A stretch of DNA of 64,000 nt. Origin: JAUWQU01 sp964564285 (GTDB taxonomy: Bacteria; Planctomycetota; Phycisphaerae; SM23-33). Below are positions 10,201 to 18,063 of this stretch, in pieces (position 1 is the stretch's first letter; each line of letters begins with the position of its first letter). The stretch is from positions 12,974 to 76,973 of the forward strand of contig CAZMBZ010000001.1 in assembly GCA_964564285.1 (NCBI GenBank), in the 5' to 3' direction. Made by a program: the position numbers and the translations under genes. The notes below the pieces were generated by a model. The model was not told where the DNA came from and searched no databases. It worked only from the letters and a program-made list of their open reading frames with translations.

Positions 10201-10362
10201 GCCGAGGCAGGCCAGTTCGGCCAGGCGCTGCTGACGGCCCAGAGGGCCCGCCTGCTGGCAATGCAGCGAGGCGACGTCGGCCAGGCCGGGCGGATAGAAA
10301 AGCGCATCGAACTCTACAAAGCCCGCAAGCCCTGCCGGCGCGGGGCACGGGAAATCAAATAG
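7276..10362 (+). CDS. Membrane-anchored SGNH-hydrolase-like protein with long TPR region
   Basis: A 1028-residue protein with a GTG start. A single N-terminal membrane helix (about 27-55) precedes an SGNH/GDSL-type domain: candidate nucleophile Ser121 in FVFGGSAAMG, Asn-containing block VVYMGNNEVVG (183-191) and D426/H429 in LIDHVHFSFAG. Two to three TPR units (about 315-385) interrupt that domain. From about residue 500 to 1010 there are roughly 14 further TPR repeats (for example AEYFRQALAVLPRDLNAQNN-like units). SGNH domains hydrolyse esters, often acetyl groups on polysaccharides; TPRs bind proteins. Similar large proteins occur in Planctomycetes but the function is unknown. pyk follows after 8 bases. 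Confidence 0.8.
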   Translation: MESNCADRPADAADEARTETPSRARRWLFRLIAVTVIPVAFFLLLELVLNLVGFGYDTRYFIPAKTPATAGASAGAVGELEANQRFAWRFYPPTGAKTPLPVRLGSTKAQGHVRIFVFGGSAAMGSPEPAQSFGRILEVMLAERYPQRKFEVIVTAMEGMNSHVSRVIADEAAELQPDLFVVYMGNNEVVGPYGISDVFRGYTPNLTTIRASLWLKSTRTGQMVGRLIDSMSGRGDQVWKGMENFVGAGVAADDPRLSTMYDNFAANLSAICQAGTWADARTIVCTVASNLRDCPPFLLQSRPGVSKADLARFDELCSAGRAKASTGEHEQAMDQFTQAADIDANSANLEYWMGQCCLSAGLADEAREHLLRARDLDALRFRADTKINEILRRAGKQYDGFVDFEKLLAVDAITRDGLPGSETLIDHVHFSFAGNCRLAAAVLAEAERLLGDKLGPASGAGVATAPAGSLVGGFDEKHLARRLAITGWDRYRIAEVLAAQMALAPFTNQFDSDSRLAAQRAEVERLRMFTLPEIRPVILGQYLKALAARPDDVMLRANYATCLYGFDDAVSAAREWGELLKRMPGNAQYAKELGVTLMGQGKLDEASEYFRQALAVLPRDLNAQNNLGASLLRMGRIEEAGVCFREVLSANPDHADARANLAIALASKNDQAGAASQFQTVLAKTPGHVGALRNFARLLTGQGKVDEAIELYSKALVTREDFMLHVDLGQLLEVRKQSDKAMEHFARAAEMAPNAAGAQLAFGQALLRARRYAEAADRLGRAVVIDDGLAVAHRDLGSALGRLGKAKLAIVELARAVNLNPTDLVARERLAYALMAGRKLPEAIEQYKKVLELQPNLPDAHNNLAVALAKTGKLDEAIIHFSAAVQLEPTALRHYNLATQLVRRGGDREALMNFRQALQLKPTWPEAMSECAWVLATADDEKLRNGGEAVRLAQKACELTQWKAAAIVDAMAASLAEAGQFGQALLTAQRARLLAMQRGDVGQAGRIEKRIELYKARKPCRRGAREIK

Positions 10363-10370
10363 GGAAGAGC

Positions 10371-11789
10371 ATGATAATTCGTACGAAAATTGTGGCTACG
10401 GTCGGGCCGGCGTGTGGGAGCGTGGAGCGGCTGCGGGAGCTTGCCCGGGCGGGGTGCGACGTGTTCAGAATCAACTTCTCGCACGGCACCGATGAGCAAC
10501 GCGAGGAGTTCCTGGCCAACATCCGCGAAGTCGAGCGGGAACTCGGCGAGCCGCTGGCGGTAATGGGGGACCTGTGCGGGCCGAAGATCCGCGTGGGGGC
10601 GATTGTCGGCGGAGGCGTTCTGCTGGGCGATGGGCAGGAACTAGTTATCCAGCGCGATATCGTCGAAGGCAACACGGAAAGAATCTCGACGACTCTGGGC
10701 GAACTCATAGACGCGGCCCGCGAAGGACAGATCATCCTCCTGGACGACGGCAAGCTGCGATTGCAGGTCGTGCGGGCCGAGCCGCCGGAGCGGATCGTGT
10801 GCGAAGTGGTTCGCGGCGGGGTGCTCGGCAGTGGCAAGGGCGTGAACGTGCCCACCATGGACTTGGCGCTGTCGGCCCTTACGGAAAAGGACCGCCGCGA
10901 CGCGGCATGGATCGCGGGACGGGAGTTCGACTATGTCGCGCTGTCGTTTGTGCGTACGGCAGGGGATGTGGTGCAGTTGCGCGAGCTGCTCGACGCGGCT
11001 GGGTCCGATGCGAGGATCGTCGCCAAGATCGAAAAGCCCCAGGCCGTCGAGAACATCGAGGAGATTGTCCAGGTCGCCGACGCGGTAATGGTCGCGCGGG
11101 GTGACCTCGGCGTGGAGATGAACCTGCCGGCAGTGCCGGTGGCGCAAAAGCGCATCGCCAATCTTTGTCGGCGCGAGGGGACGTTGTGCATCGTCGCCAC
11201 GCAGATGCTCGAATCCATGACCAACTCGCCGACGCCGACGCGGGCGGAGGTATCCGACGTTGCCAACGCCGTTCTGGACCATACCGACGCGGTGATGCTC
11301 TCGGGCGAGACGGCCGTGGGAAAATTCCCCGGGGCGTCGGTGCGGATGATGAACCAGATCGTTGAGAACGTCCAGCCTTACTACGATGAGACGTGCGGGG
11401 CGATGAGGGTCAGCTACTCGCGGGGCCAGACGGTTGCATCGCTGGCGTCGGCGGTTCGTGAGATCATGGCTGTCGAGCCGATAGCGGCGGTGGCGGTTTA
11501 TACGGTCACGGGCACGACTGCGAGGCTGTTCGCCAAGAGCCGACTGAATTGCCCGATACTGGGCCTTGCGCCCAGTGCGGCGGTGGCTCGTCGAATGTGC
11601 ATGTACTACGGCGTAGCGGCCCGGCAGGCTGCGGCGCCCGAGCATACTCGCGAGGTGCTTGAGCTTGCAGAGAAGTTCGCTTTGGAACTGGGCGCCGCCG
11701 GTAGCGGCGACAGGATAGTAGTCGTCAGCGGACGACCTGTTGGACAAGCTGGTAGCGCCAATACGCTTGTGGTGCATACGGTGAGGTAG
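10371..11789 (+). CDS. pyk: Pyruvate kinase
   Basis: A 472-residue glycolytic enzyme converting phosphoenolpyruvate and ADP to pyruvate and ATP. It starts MIIRTKIVATVGPAC at ATG 10371. Visible motifs are FRINFSHGT, MGDLCGPKIRVG, the catalytic Lys/Glu block IVAKIEKPQAVENIEEI and the metal/substrate segment MVARGDLGVEMN, then CIVATQMLESM and AVMLSGETAVGKFP. The C-terminal allosteric domain is complete. Length is typical. The longer in-frame opening upstream overlaps the TPR gene and lacks homology. Close spacing (8 bases) suggests co-transcription with the TPR gene. Confidence 0.97.
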   Translation: MIIRTKIVATVGPACGSVERLRELARAGCDVFRINFSHGTDEQREEFLANIREVERELGEPLAVMGDLCGPKIRVGAIVGGGVLLGDGQELVIQRDIVEGNTERISTTLGELIDAAREGQIILLDDGKLRLQVVRAEPPERIVCEVVRGGVLGSGKGVNVPTMDLALSALTEKDRRDAAWIAGREFDYVALSFVRTAGDVVQLRELLDAAGSDARIVAKIEKPQAVENIEEIVQVADAVMVARGDLGVEMNLPAVPVAQKRIANLCRREGTLCIVATQMLESMTNSPTPTRAEVSDVANAVLDHTDAVMLSGETAVGKFPGASVRMMNQIVENVQPYYDETCGAMRVSYSRGQTVASLASAVREIMAVEPIAAVAVYTVTGTTARLFAKSRLNCPILGLAPSAAVARRMCMYYGVAARQAAAPEHTREVLELAEKFALELGAAGSGDRIVVVSGRPVGQAGSANTLVVHTVR

Positions 11790-11800
11790 GGAGGGGGCGG

Positions 11801-11865
11801 GATTTGAGATTTGAGATTGGGGGCTGGGATTTGAGATTTGAGATTTTATATCTGAGATTTGCGAT
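11801..11865. repeat. Short direct repeats of GATTTGAGATTTGAGATT
   Basis: The 18-base unit occurs exactly at 11801-11818 and 11828-11845 and is internally a 7-base reiteration (GATTTGA). A third, degenerate part follows at 11849-11865. It fills the gap between the converging pyk and phosphodiesterase genes. Confidence 0.8.
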
Positions 11866-11879
11866 TAATGCATCGTGCT

Positions 11880-12377
11880 TTAGAGTGGCACGATGATGTG
11901 TTCGAGGACGTCGGTTTCGGTATTCAGCAGGGCTAGCGTGTGGACTTTTGCGCGGTGGAGGGCACCGGGGTTGATCACGCGAATGCCATCGATGACTTCA
12001 TCTCGAGTCTTGTGTGTATGGCCGTGGCAGACGTAAGGGAACTGTCGGTCTGCGATCAGTTCGCCGAGCAGATTGTGGTCGTGGCCGTGCGTGGCCACGA
12101 GGACCCTGTTGTCATCCAGCGGCACCTGGATGGCCTCCCATGAGAAGTTTATTCCCAGACGCTGTGCCTCGTCGGCGAGTTCTTCCACGTGCTGGTCCAT
12201 GTTCCCTGCCACCATGTACACCTTCGGAGCGGCCTTGGCGAGCACTCGAAGACACTCGATGCTGCCGATGTCGCCGCAATGGACGATTGCTTGGACTTGG
12301 TGGTGGGAGAACACCTCCACGGCATGCGTAAGTTGCGTAACATCACCGTGAGTGTCCGAGACTATGCCGATTATCAT
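11880..12377 (-). CDS. YfcE/MJ0936-type metallophosphoesterase
   Basis: A 165-residue calcineurin-like phosphodiesterase. All metal-site motifs are visible in order: IVSDTHGD (6-13), HCGDIGS (about 34), VAGNMDQH (about 57), ATHGHDHN (about 94) and CHGHTHKTR (about 116), ending with INPGAL. Family members hydrolyse phosphodiesters with Mn2+. The physiological substrate is not evident. The gene lies 21 bases downstream of yebC on the same strand and probably shares its transcript. Its stop codon sits in the loop of an 8-bp inverted repeat (11871-11878 with 11888-11895), which may stabilise the transcript end. Confidence 0.92.
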   Translation of the reverse strand: MIIGIVSDTHGDVTQLTHAVEVFSHHQVQAIVHCGDIGSIECLRVLAKAAPKVYMVAGNMDQHVEELADEAQRLGINFSWEAIQVPLDDNRVLVATHGHDHNLLGELIADRQFPYVCHGHTHKTRDEVIDGIRVINPGALHRAKVHTLALLNTETDVLEHIIVPL

Positions 12378-12398
12378 TCGAGTAGCTTTCGTTGTGGC

Positions 12399-13151
12399 TC
12401 AGGTTTTCTGGGCTTCAGCGTATGCTTCGTCGGACATGTCAAAGTTAGCGGAGACCTTCTGAACGTCATCGTGGTCGTCGAGCGCTTCCATGAGTCTGAG
12501 CACCTGTCGAGCCTTGGTGCCCTCCACGCTGACGGTGGTCGTGGGGACCATTGCGATTTCGGCTGAGGCGGTCTGAACTTCACGGTCCGCCAAGGCTTGC
12601 TTGACGGCAGAGTATACGTTGGGCTGGCAGGTGAGCTCGAAGATATCGCCATCGGCGGTAACGTCATCGGCACCGGCATCGAGGGCGATTTCCATGAGCG
12701 TGTCTTCGTCGGCCTGGTCGGCGGCGATGACGAACGTGCCCTTTTTCTCGAACATCCATGCCACGCAGTTGGTGGAGCCCAACTGTCCGCCGGCGCGTTC
12801 GAAGAGCTTTCGCATCTCGGGCGCGGTGCGGTTGCGGTTGTCGGTGAGGCATTCGACGAGGAATGCCACTCCGCCAGCCCCATAGCCTTCGTAGGTGATC
12901 TCATCGTAGCTTTCACCGGCCAACTCGCCGGAGCCCTTCTGGACCGCCTTCTTGATGGTGTCCTTAGGCATGTTGGCTGCCTTGGCATCATCGATGGCGT
13001 ATCGCAGGGTGAGGTTCTCGTCGGGGTTTCCGCCGCCGCTCTTGGCTGCCACGATGATTCGCCGAGCCAGTTTGCTCCAGGTGTTCCCTCGCTTGGCATC
13101 GTTAGCGGCCTTGGAACGTCGGATTGTCGCCCAATGTGAATGTCCGGACAT
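12399..13151 (-). CDS. yebC: YebC/PmpR family translation/transcription regulator
   Basis: A 250-residue protein of the widespread YebC family. It begins MSGHSHWATIRRSKAANDAKRG, matching the family's invariant N-terminus (GHSKW..IK..K...D..RG), and continues with NPDENLTLRYAIDDAKAANMPKDTI, YEGYGAGGVAFLVECLTDNRNRT and GQLGSTNCVAWMFEKKG. Members bind DNA or act on ribosomes to relieve stalling at proline stretches. Length is normal. It is followed by the phosphodiesterase gene and preceded by the large TPR lipoprotein gene (30-base gap), so a three-gene unit is likely. Confidence 0.95.
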   Translation of the reverse strand: MSGHSHWATIRRSKAANDAKRGNTWSKLARRIIVAAKSGGGNPDENLTLRYAIDDAKAANMPKDTIKKAVQKGSGELAGESYDEITYEGYGAGGVAFLVECLTDNRNRTAPEMRKLFERAGGQLGSTNCVAWMFEKKGTFVIAADQADEDTLMEIALDAGADDVTADGDIFELTCQPNVYSAVKQALADREVQTASAEIAMVPTTTVSVEGTKARQVLRLMEALDDHDDVQKVSANFDMSDEAYAEAQKT

Positions 13152-13181
13152 ACTCGGAAATCTCCGTGAACAGGAAAACGC

Positions 13182-16100
13182 TTATGGCCCGTTGCCTTCA
13201 GTGGCCGGGCCTATAGGAAAGACATCGTCATAGTCATCGTCGGGCAAGGTCTTGTCGCCCAAAGTTGAAACCTTCGGTTGGAGGCCTTTTCGCGCAGCCT
13301 GGATCTTACCCGGCGTGTTTTCGAGCATTTGGCGATCTTCGCGCATGGGGTCTTCTATCTTTTTGCCGAGTTCCAGAGCCTTGCTCCACAGTTCGACGGC
13401 CTTGTCGTGCCAGCCCAGACGCCAGTAGGTGTCGCCTGCATGGTCGAATATTACGCCATGACTGGGACTGTTGGCGCCTGGGTAGGCGATCAGTCGCTGG
13501 AACACGCGTCCTGCCATTCGCAATCGACCTTGCTTGTAGAATACCCAACCGAGCGAGTCGGCGAAAGCGGTCTCTCCCGGTCTGGTAGCGACGGCCAGGC
13601 GGAGCATTTTCTCGGCTTCATCCAGCCGCTCGCCTCGAACGGCCAGCATATACCCCATGTTGTTGTTGGCGCTGGCATCCGTGGGGGCGATTGCCAGTGC
13701 GGCTTTCATGACGGTGGCGGCCTGATCGGACCTGCCCATTTCGCCGAGAATGTTGCTCTTAAGCGTCAGCAACTCGGGGTTTGTCGGATCGGTTGTGATC
13801 AACTCCTCGGCCAGCTTTAGCGCATCGCCGTTCTTGCCGGCGGCGATCTTCATTCGCACCGACATCTCGCCCAGCCATTTCCAGGCCTCGTTGGGCGTAT
13901 CGGGCTTGCTGGCGGTCGTGGGCTGGATGAATATCTTCTGCTTTCGCCACTTATCCAGGAGTCGGTCGGCCTGGTCGATCTTCTTTTCGTCGGCGAGCAT
14001 CCCGATCAGCAGTCTTCGCGGGGCCAGGAGTTCAGGCGAGTCGGCGACCCATTGCTCGGCGAGCTTCAGGGCCTGCGGGTTCCGCTTGGCCTTGTCCAGG
14101 ACAACCAGTTCAATCGCGTGGATGTTCCAGACGATCTCATCGGCGGCACTGGCCCAGGTGTCGATGTTAACGAGGGCCTTGTCGTACTGGGCGAGGCTGA
14201 CGGCTCGGGCGACCATGGACACCACAGTTTGTGGCATCTTCTTAAGCGCCTCGGCGTAGGCGTCATCGGTCATGGTCTTGGAGGCCTGAAGGCCTTGGAC
14301 GGCCTTGCGGAGAGCCGCAAGCTCCCCGGCGAAGGCCTGGATGCGTTCGAGGCTGCCGCCCAGCAGTTCGATGCTCTTGTCGTAGTCCTCACGATCCATC
14401 GCCGCCAGGGCCAGCCGCTGGCTGGGAGCCAGGGTCAGCATCTGGTCGGCAAAGTTCAGCGGATCGTCATTGCTGAGTTGGAGGGCCAGTTCCAGGCCCT
14501 TGTCGTACTGACCGACCATGCCCAGCAGATGCACTCGCAGCGATCGGAGTCGTCGCAGTGTGGGCTCGCCCGGATTCGACGCGATCCATGCGTCCATAAC
14601 CTTCAGGGCCGCGTCCTGCTGGTTGCCGTCCTGCATGACTTGCAGCAACTCTTGGCGGTAGAGGGTCTGGATGTTGTCTTCCTGCGTGTCGGCGATCCAT
14701 TGCTGGGCCAGTGTGCTGGCTCGGGCGAACCGCTTCATCCGTCCGAGCAGTTGGATATGTCGGACCCTGCCCCAGAGATCCTCTTGCTTGTCCTTGAGGG
14801 CACGGAATGTTTCGATGGCGGCAAGGGCGGTCCCAGGCTCGTTGGCGTCCTCCAGGGCGTCAACGTACAGGCGGGCCAGGTCCGCGTCGCCGGGGGTTTC
14901 ATTGAACAGCGATCCAAAGAACTCAGCCCCGCGGGTTGTCTTTCCGACCGCGGTAAACAGCTCCGCCAGTGCTCTGCGAGCGGTGCGGTTGCCGGGCTGA
15001 GTCTGGGTGATGCGTTTTAGTTTCTCGGCTGCGGCGTCGAAGTCCTTCTTTCTGATTATTCCGGGGACGGGTCCCAGCAGCGCGCGTACGGTGAGCGCCT
15101 GAACGTCGGCGTTTTCGGGCGCGATGCTGGAAAGTTGGTCCAGTAGAGCCTTCGCTTCCTTTCGCTTGCCGGCGATCAGTGCCAGTTCAGCCAGCATAAG
15201 CCGGGTTTGGAGGTTGTCCGGGTCTTTCTTCACCAACTGTTTGACCAAGAGTTTCGCTTCGTTGTTTTTGCGAGAGGCCAAGTAGATGTCGAAGAGTTTT
15301 CTAGCGACTTGGTTGTTGTCGGGGTTTTGCATCAGGGCTCTGCGGAGGGTGCTGACCGCCTCTCGCAGGCGACCCGACGCGGAGTAAGCGTCGGCTAGCA
15401 GCAAGAGAACTGGTAGGTCGTCGCTCTTGTGTCGCCGGGCTTCTTCAAGCGATTTTATGGCTTCATCTGGTTTGCCGCGACTGAGTTCGACCTTGCCTCG
15501 GAGGTAGTAGGGCAGGTGGGTATCTTTGGCCACTTGGGCCATGCGGCTCAGCAGGCGGTCCACGCGGTCGTCTCGCTTCTGGGCGAGGTAGGCTTCAAGC
15601 AGGGCCTCGTAGGCCCGGTAGAAGTTCGGCTTCTTCTCAATCGATCGTTGATAGAGGTCCCCAGCCAGCAGGTCTTTGTCCTTGGCTGTGGCGAACAGTC
15701 CAGCCAGGTAAAAAAGGGCGTATTGATTCTTCGACTCGGTCTTGCGGGCCAGTTCGGCAATGTCTCGCTCGACGCCTGGCTTATCCGCGGTGGCGGCGAG
15801 GTTCGGCATGCTCTGGGCCATTGCGCCCACGCTGGCAGGGTCGGTCGAGAGGGCACGGTCCATTACGTCCATCAGTTCGTCGTATCGCCCGCCCCGGCCG
15901 AAGTTGCTGCCAAGGATTCGCCAGATGTCCGCGTTGTTGGGCTGGCTTGTCACGACAGACAGCAGGATGGTCATGGCCTCGTCGGTCCAGCCAAGCTGCT
16001 GGGCTGTCCTGGCCAGGCTTACGGCGATGTCGGAGCCCTGTTTATTACGTTTTGCCACCGTTTGCCAGAACCGTTCGGGCAGCTTGCGGTCCCCGCACTG

Positions 16101-17093
16101 GCGGCACAGGGCGCTGAGCATGCGCGGCAGGTTTCCGCGCTGAGCGGGCAGGCTGACCATGTCCAGCAGCATTGCCTCGACGCGGTCATATTCCTTCTCG
16201 CTCAGCAGTGCGTCGACGAGCAGGTTGGCGGTTCGGGTGCTGGTGCGATTACGGCGATAGGCGCGATCAAGCAGGGCGATGCCCTCGGGCGTTTTACGGA
16301 GCAGAAGCAGCAGTGCCCCTTGCCGGCTTAGAAGCCTTTCGGGGCGAAGTACCCACAGACGCAAGGTTGTCCGCTCGGCGTAGTTTCTGCCATGCAGGCT
16401 GGCCCAATCACCAAACTTGCGGTATGCCTCGAGCGAGGCTGACCAGTAGCCTTCTTTGTCCAGCAGCAGCGCCAGCGTCAGCAGCGCCTCGGCAGCGCGC
16501 GGGTTTTCCGGCGACACCTCCGAACAGAGCATCGCGGTGCGGATTTGGCGGATAGCTTGCTCGCTATGCTGCTGGGAGGCCGCGAGCTGACCCAGCAGAA
16601 GGTGCGTTTCGAGGTCGTCTCCGGCTGCCTTGGCGGCCGCGGCAAGATTCACCTCTGCCTTGCCGCGGTTTGACAAACCGATGTAGGCCCGCCCCAGCAG
16701 GCGGAGGATTTGGGCGTTTCCCGGCGCGAAGCCGGAGGCCCGTTCCAACTTTGCCACGGCCTTGGCGAAACTCCGCTGTGCGATGAGGGTTTTCGCCTGG
16801 GCCACCTCGTCGCGGACCGGCTCGGGCAGGGGATGGTCTTCGGGTTTGCTCGTTGGCGGCTCGATACTGGGCGTCAGTTCATGCAGACCCAGCAGGGCCT
16901 TGGCGGGGATTGGCTCGATTGGCGCTTCGCCAGGCCGCAGTGATGTGTCCGCAGTCGTGGCGGCGGGCGTGGTCGGAGCAGGCTGGCTTGTCGGACCAGC
17001 CGACAGTCCGTCGGTTTGGTCCTCGCACCCCAATGCCAGCATCATCGAAGCTGCCAACGCTATCGCGGCTAAACGCGTCAGGGGGATAGTCAT
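13182..17093 (-). CDS. Large TPR-repeat lipoprotein
   Basis: A 1303-residue protein with a lipoprotein signal: hydrophobic stretch then LALGC, with Cys23 the lipidation site. A Ser/Thr/Pro-rich linker (about 25-95) separates the anchor from an almost continuous tetratricopeptide solenoid (about 95-1260), e.g. AKAVAKLERASGFAPGNAQI, NADIWRILGSNFGRGGRYDE and TDASANNNMGYMLAVRGERL. The repeat form is close to PEP-CTERM/XrtA-system TPR lipoprotein PrsT, but no exosortase genes are here. It probably scaffolds a periplasmic or envelope complex. The partners are unknown. It lies between hisG (17-base gap) and yebC on one strand. Confidence 0.88.
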   Translation of the reverse strand: MTIPLTRLAAIALAASMMLALGCEDQTDGLSAGPTSQPAPTTPAATTADTSLRPGEAPIEPIPAKALLGLHELTPSIEPPTSKPEDHPLPEPVRDEVAQAKTLIAQRSFAKAVAKLERASGFAPGNAQILRLLGRAYIGLSNRGKAEVNLAAAAKAAGDDLETHLLLGQLAASQQHSEQAIRQIRTAMLCSEVSPENPRAAEALLTLALLLDKEGYWSASLEAYRKFGDWASLHGRNYAERTTLRLWVLRPERLLSRQGALLLLLRKTPEGIALLDRAYRRNRTSTRTANLLVDALLSEKEYDRVEAMLLDMVSLPAQRGNLPRMLSALCRQCGDRKLPERFWQTVAKRNKQGSDIAVSLARTAQQLGWTDEAMTILLSVVTSQPNNADIWRILGSNFGRGGRYDELMDVMDRALSTDPASVGAMAQSMPNLAATADKPGVERDIAELARKTESKNQYALFYLAGLFATAKDKDLLAGDLYQRSIEKKPNFYRAYEALLEAYLAQKRDDRVDRLLSRMAQVAKDTHLPYYLRGKVELSRGKPDEAIKSLEEARRHKSDDLPVLLLLADAYSASGRLREAVSTLRRALMQNPDNNQVARKLFDIYLASRKNNEAKLLVKQLVKKDPDNLQTRLMLAELALIAGKRKEAKALLDQLSSIAPENADVQALTVRALLGPVPGIIRKKDFDAAAEKLKRITQTQPGNRTARRALAELFTAVGKTTRGAEFFGSLFNETPGDADLARLYVDALEDANEPGTALAAIETFRALKDKQEDLWGRVRHIQLLGRMKRFARASTLAQQWIADTQEDNIQTLYRQELLQVMQDGNQQDAALKVMDAWIASNPGEPTLRRLRSLRVHLLGMVGQYDKGLELALQLSNDDPLNFADQMLTLAPSQRLALAAMDREDYDKSIELLGGSLERIQAFAGELAALRKAVQGLQASKTMTDDAYAEALKKMPQTVVSMVARAVSLAQYDKALVNIDTWASAADEIVWNIHAIELVVLDKAKRNPQALKLAEQWVADSPELLAPRRLLIGMLADEKKIDQADRLLDKWRKQKIFIQPTTASKPDTPNEAWKWLGEMSVRMKIAAGKNGDALKLAEELITTDPTNPELLTLKSNILGEMGRSDQAATVMKAALAIAPTDASANNNMGYMLAVRGERLDEAEKMLRLAVATRPGETAFADSLGWVFYKQGRLRMAGRVFQRLIAYPGANSPSHGVIFDHAGDTYWRLGWHDKAVELWSKALELGKKIEDPMREDRQMLENTPGKIQAARKGLQPKVSTLGDKTLPDDDYDDVFPIGPATEGNGP

Positions 17094-17110
17094 TTAAACC
17101 TCGCCACCTG

Positions 17111-17992
17111 TTACGGAATCACCTTGTTAAGTGGGTACGTTATTATTCCCGTGGCGCCGGCTCGTTTGAGCTGGGGCACCAGTTCTCGCTCGATTTTTTC
17201 CTCGATTACCACCTCGACGGCGACCCACTCCGAATCGTGTAGATTGGAGACAGTAGGGGACTTCTCGGCCGGGAGAATGGCGGTTATCTTATCGAGTCCG
17301 GAGCGGGGCACGTTCATTTTGAGCCCGACTTTTTCACGGGCGTCGATTGCGCCCGTGAGCAGCAGGGCCATGTTTTCGATCATCTGCCGCTTCCAGTCGA
17401 TTTTCATGGCTTTGTGGTTTGCGATGAATCTCGTGGAGCTGGTGAGCAGCGTGTCGATTATGCGGAGCTTGTTGGCCTTGATGCTGGACCCGGTTTCGGT
17501 GACATCGACGATGGCGTCAAGGAGGCGGGCCTTGACCTCGGTCGCGCCCCAACTGAACTCCACCTTGGCGTTGATGTTCTTGTCTTGGAAGTATTTTCGT
17601 GTGGCCTTGACCAATTCGGTGGCGATGATTCCGCCGTCGAGTTGCTCGGGCTTGGTCACATCGCTTTCCTCAGGAACGGCGAGAACCCATCGCACGGGGC
17701 GAAGGTTCTGCTTGGCGTATATGAGTTCGGCGACTTCGACTACGTCCGAGCCGTTCTCGCAGATCCAGTCGTAGCCGGTCAGTCCGGCGTCGATGACGCC
17801 GTCCTCGACGTATCGGCTGATTTCCTGGGCGCGGAACATAATCACGGCGATTCGGTCGTCGTCGATGGTGGGAAAATAGCTTCGCGAGGAAACGTTTATG
17901 TTGTAGCCAGCCCGCTGGAAGAGGTCCAGCGTGCTTTCCTGCAGCGAGCCCTTGGGGATGCCAAGTACGAATTTATCTTGCGGCTTTTCCAT
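17111..17992 (-). CDS. hisG: ATP phosphoribosyltransferase HisG, long form
   Basis: A 293-residue enzyme for the first step of histidine synthesis, joining ATP and PRPP. The N-terminus KFVLGIPKGSLQESTLDLF matches HisG, followed by FRAQEISRYVEDGVIDAGLTGYD, a substrate-binding segment, and DVTETGSSIKANKLRII, the PRPP loop. The C-terminal 75 residues (KVGLKMNVPRSGLDKITAIL onward) are the ACT-like regulatory domain of the long, histidine-inhibited form that does not need HisZ. ATG 17992 is preferred over TTG 18007, whose ribosome site would be too close. No other his genes are in the window. Confidence 0.95.
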   Translation of the reverse strand: MEKPQDKFVLGIPKGSLQESTLDLFQRAGYNINVSSRSYFPTIDDDRIAVIMFRAQEISRYVEDGVIDAGLTGYDWICENGSDVVEVAELIYAKQNLRPVRWVLAVPEESDVTKPEQLDGGIIATELVKATRKYFQDKNINAKVEFSWGATEVKARLLDAIVDVTETGSSIKANKLRIIDTLLTSSTRFIANHKAMKIDWKRQMIENMALLLTGAIDAREKVGLKMNVPRSGLDKITAILPAEKSPTVSNLHDSEWVAVEVVIEEKIERELVPQLKRAGATGIITYPLNKVIP

Positions 17993-18063
17993 GAGTGGGT
18001 CTCTCAAGCTCCGTATTGGCCAGTATGGCCTGTTGGGCTTGCGGGTAAATAGTTTAGTCTGAC

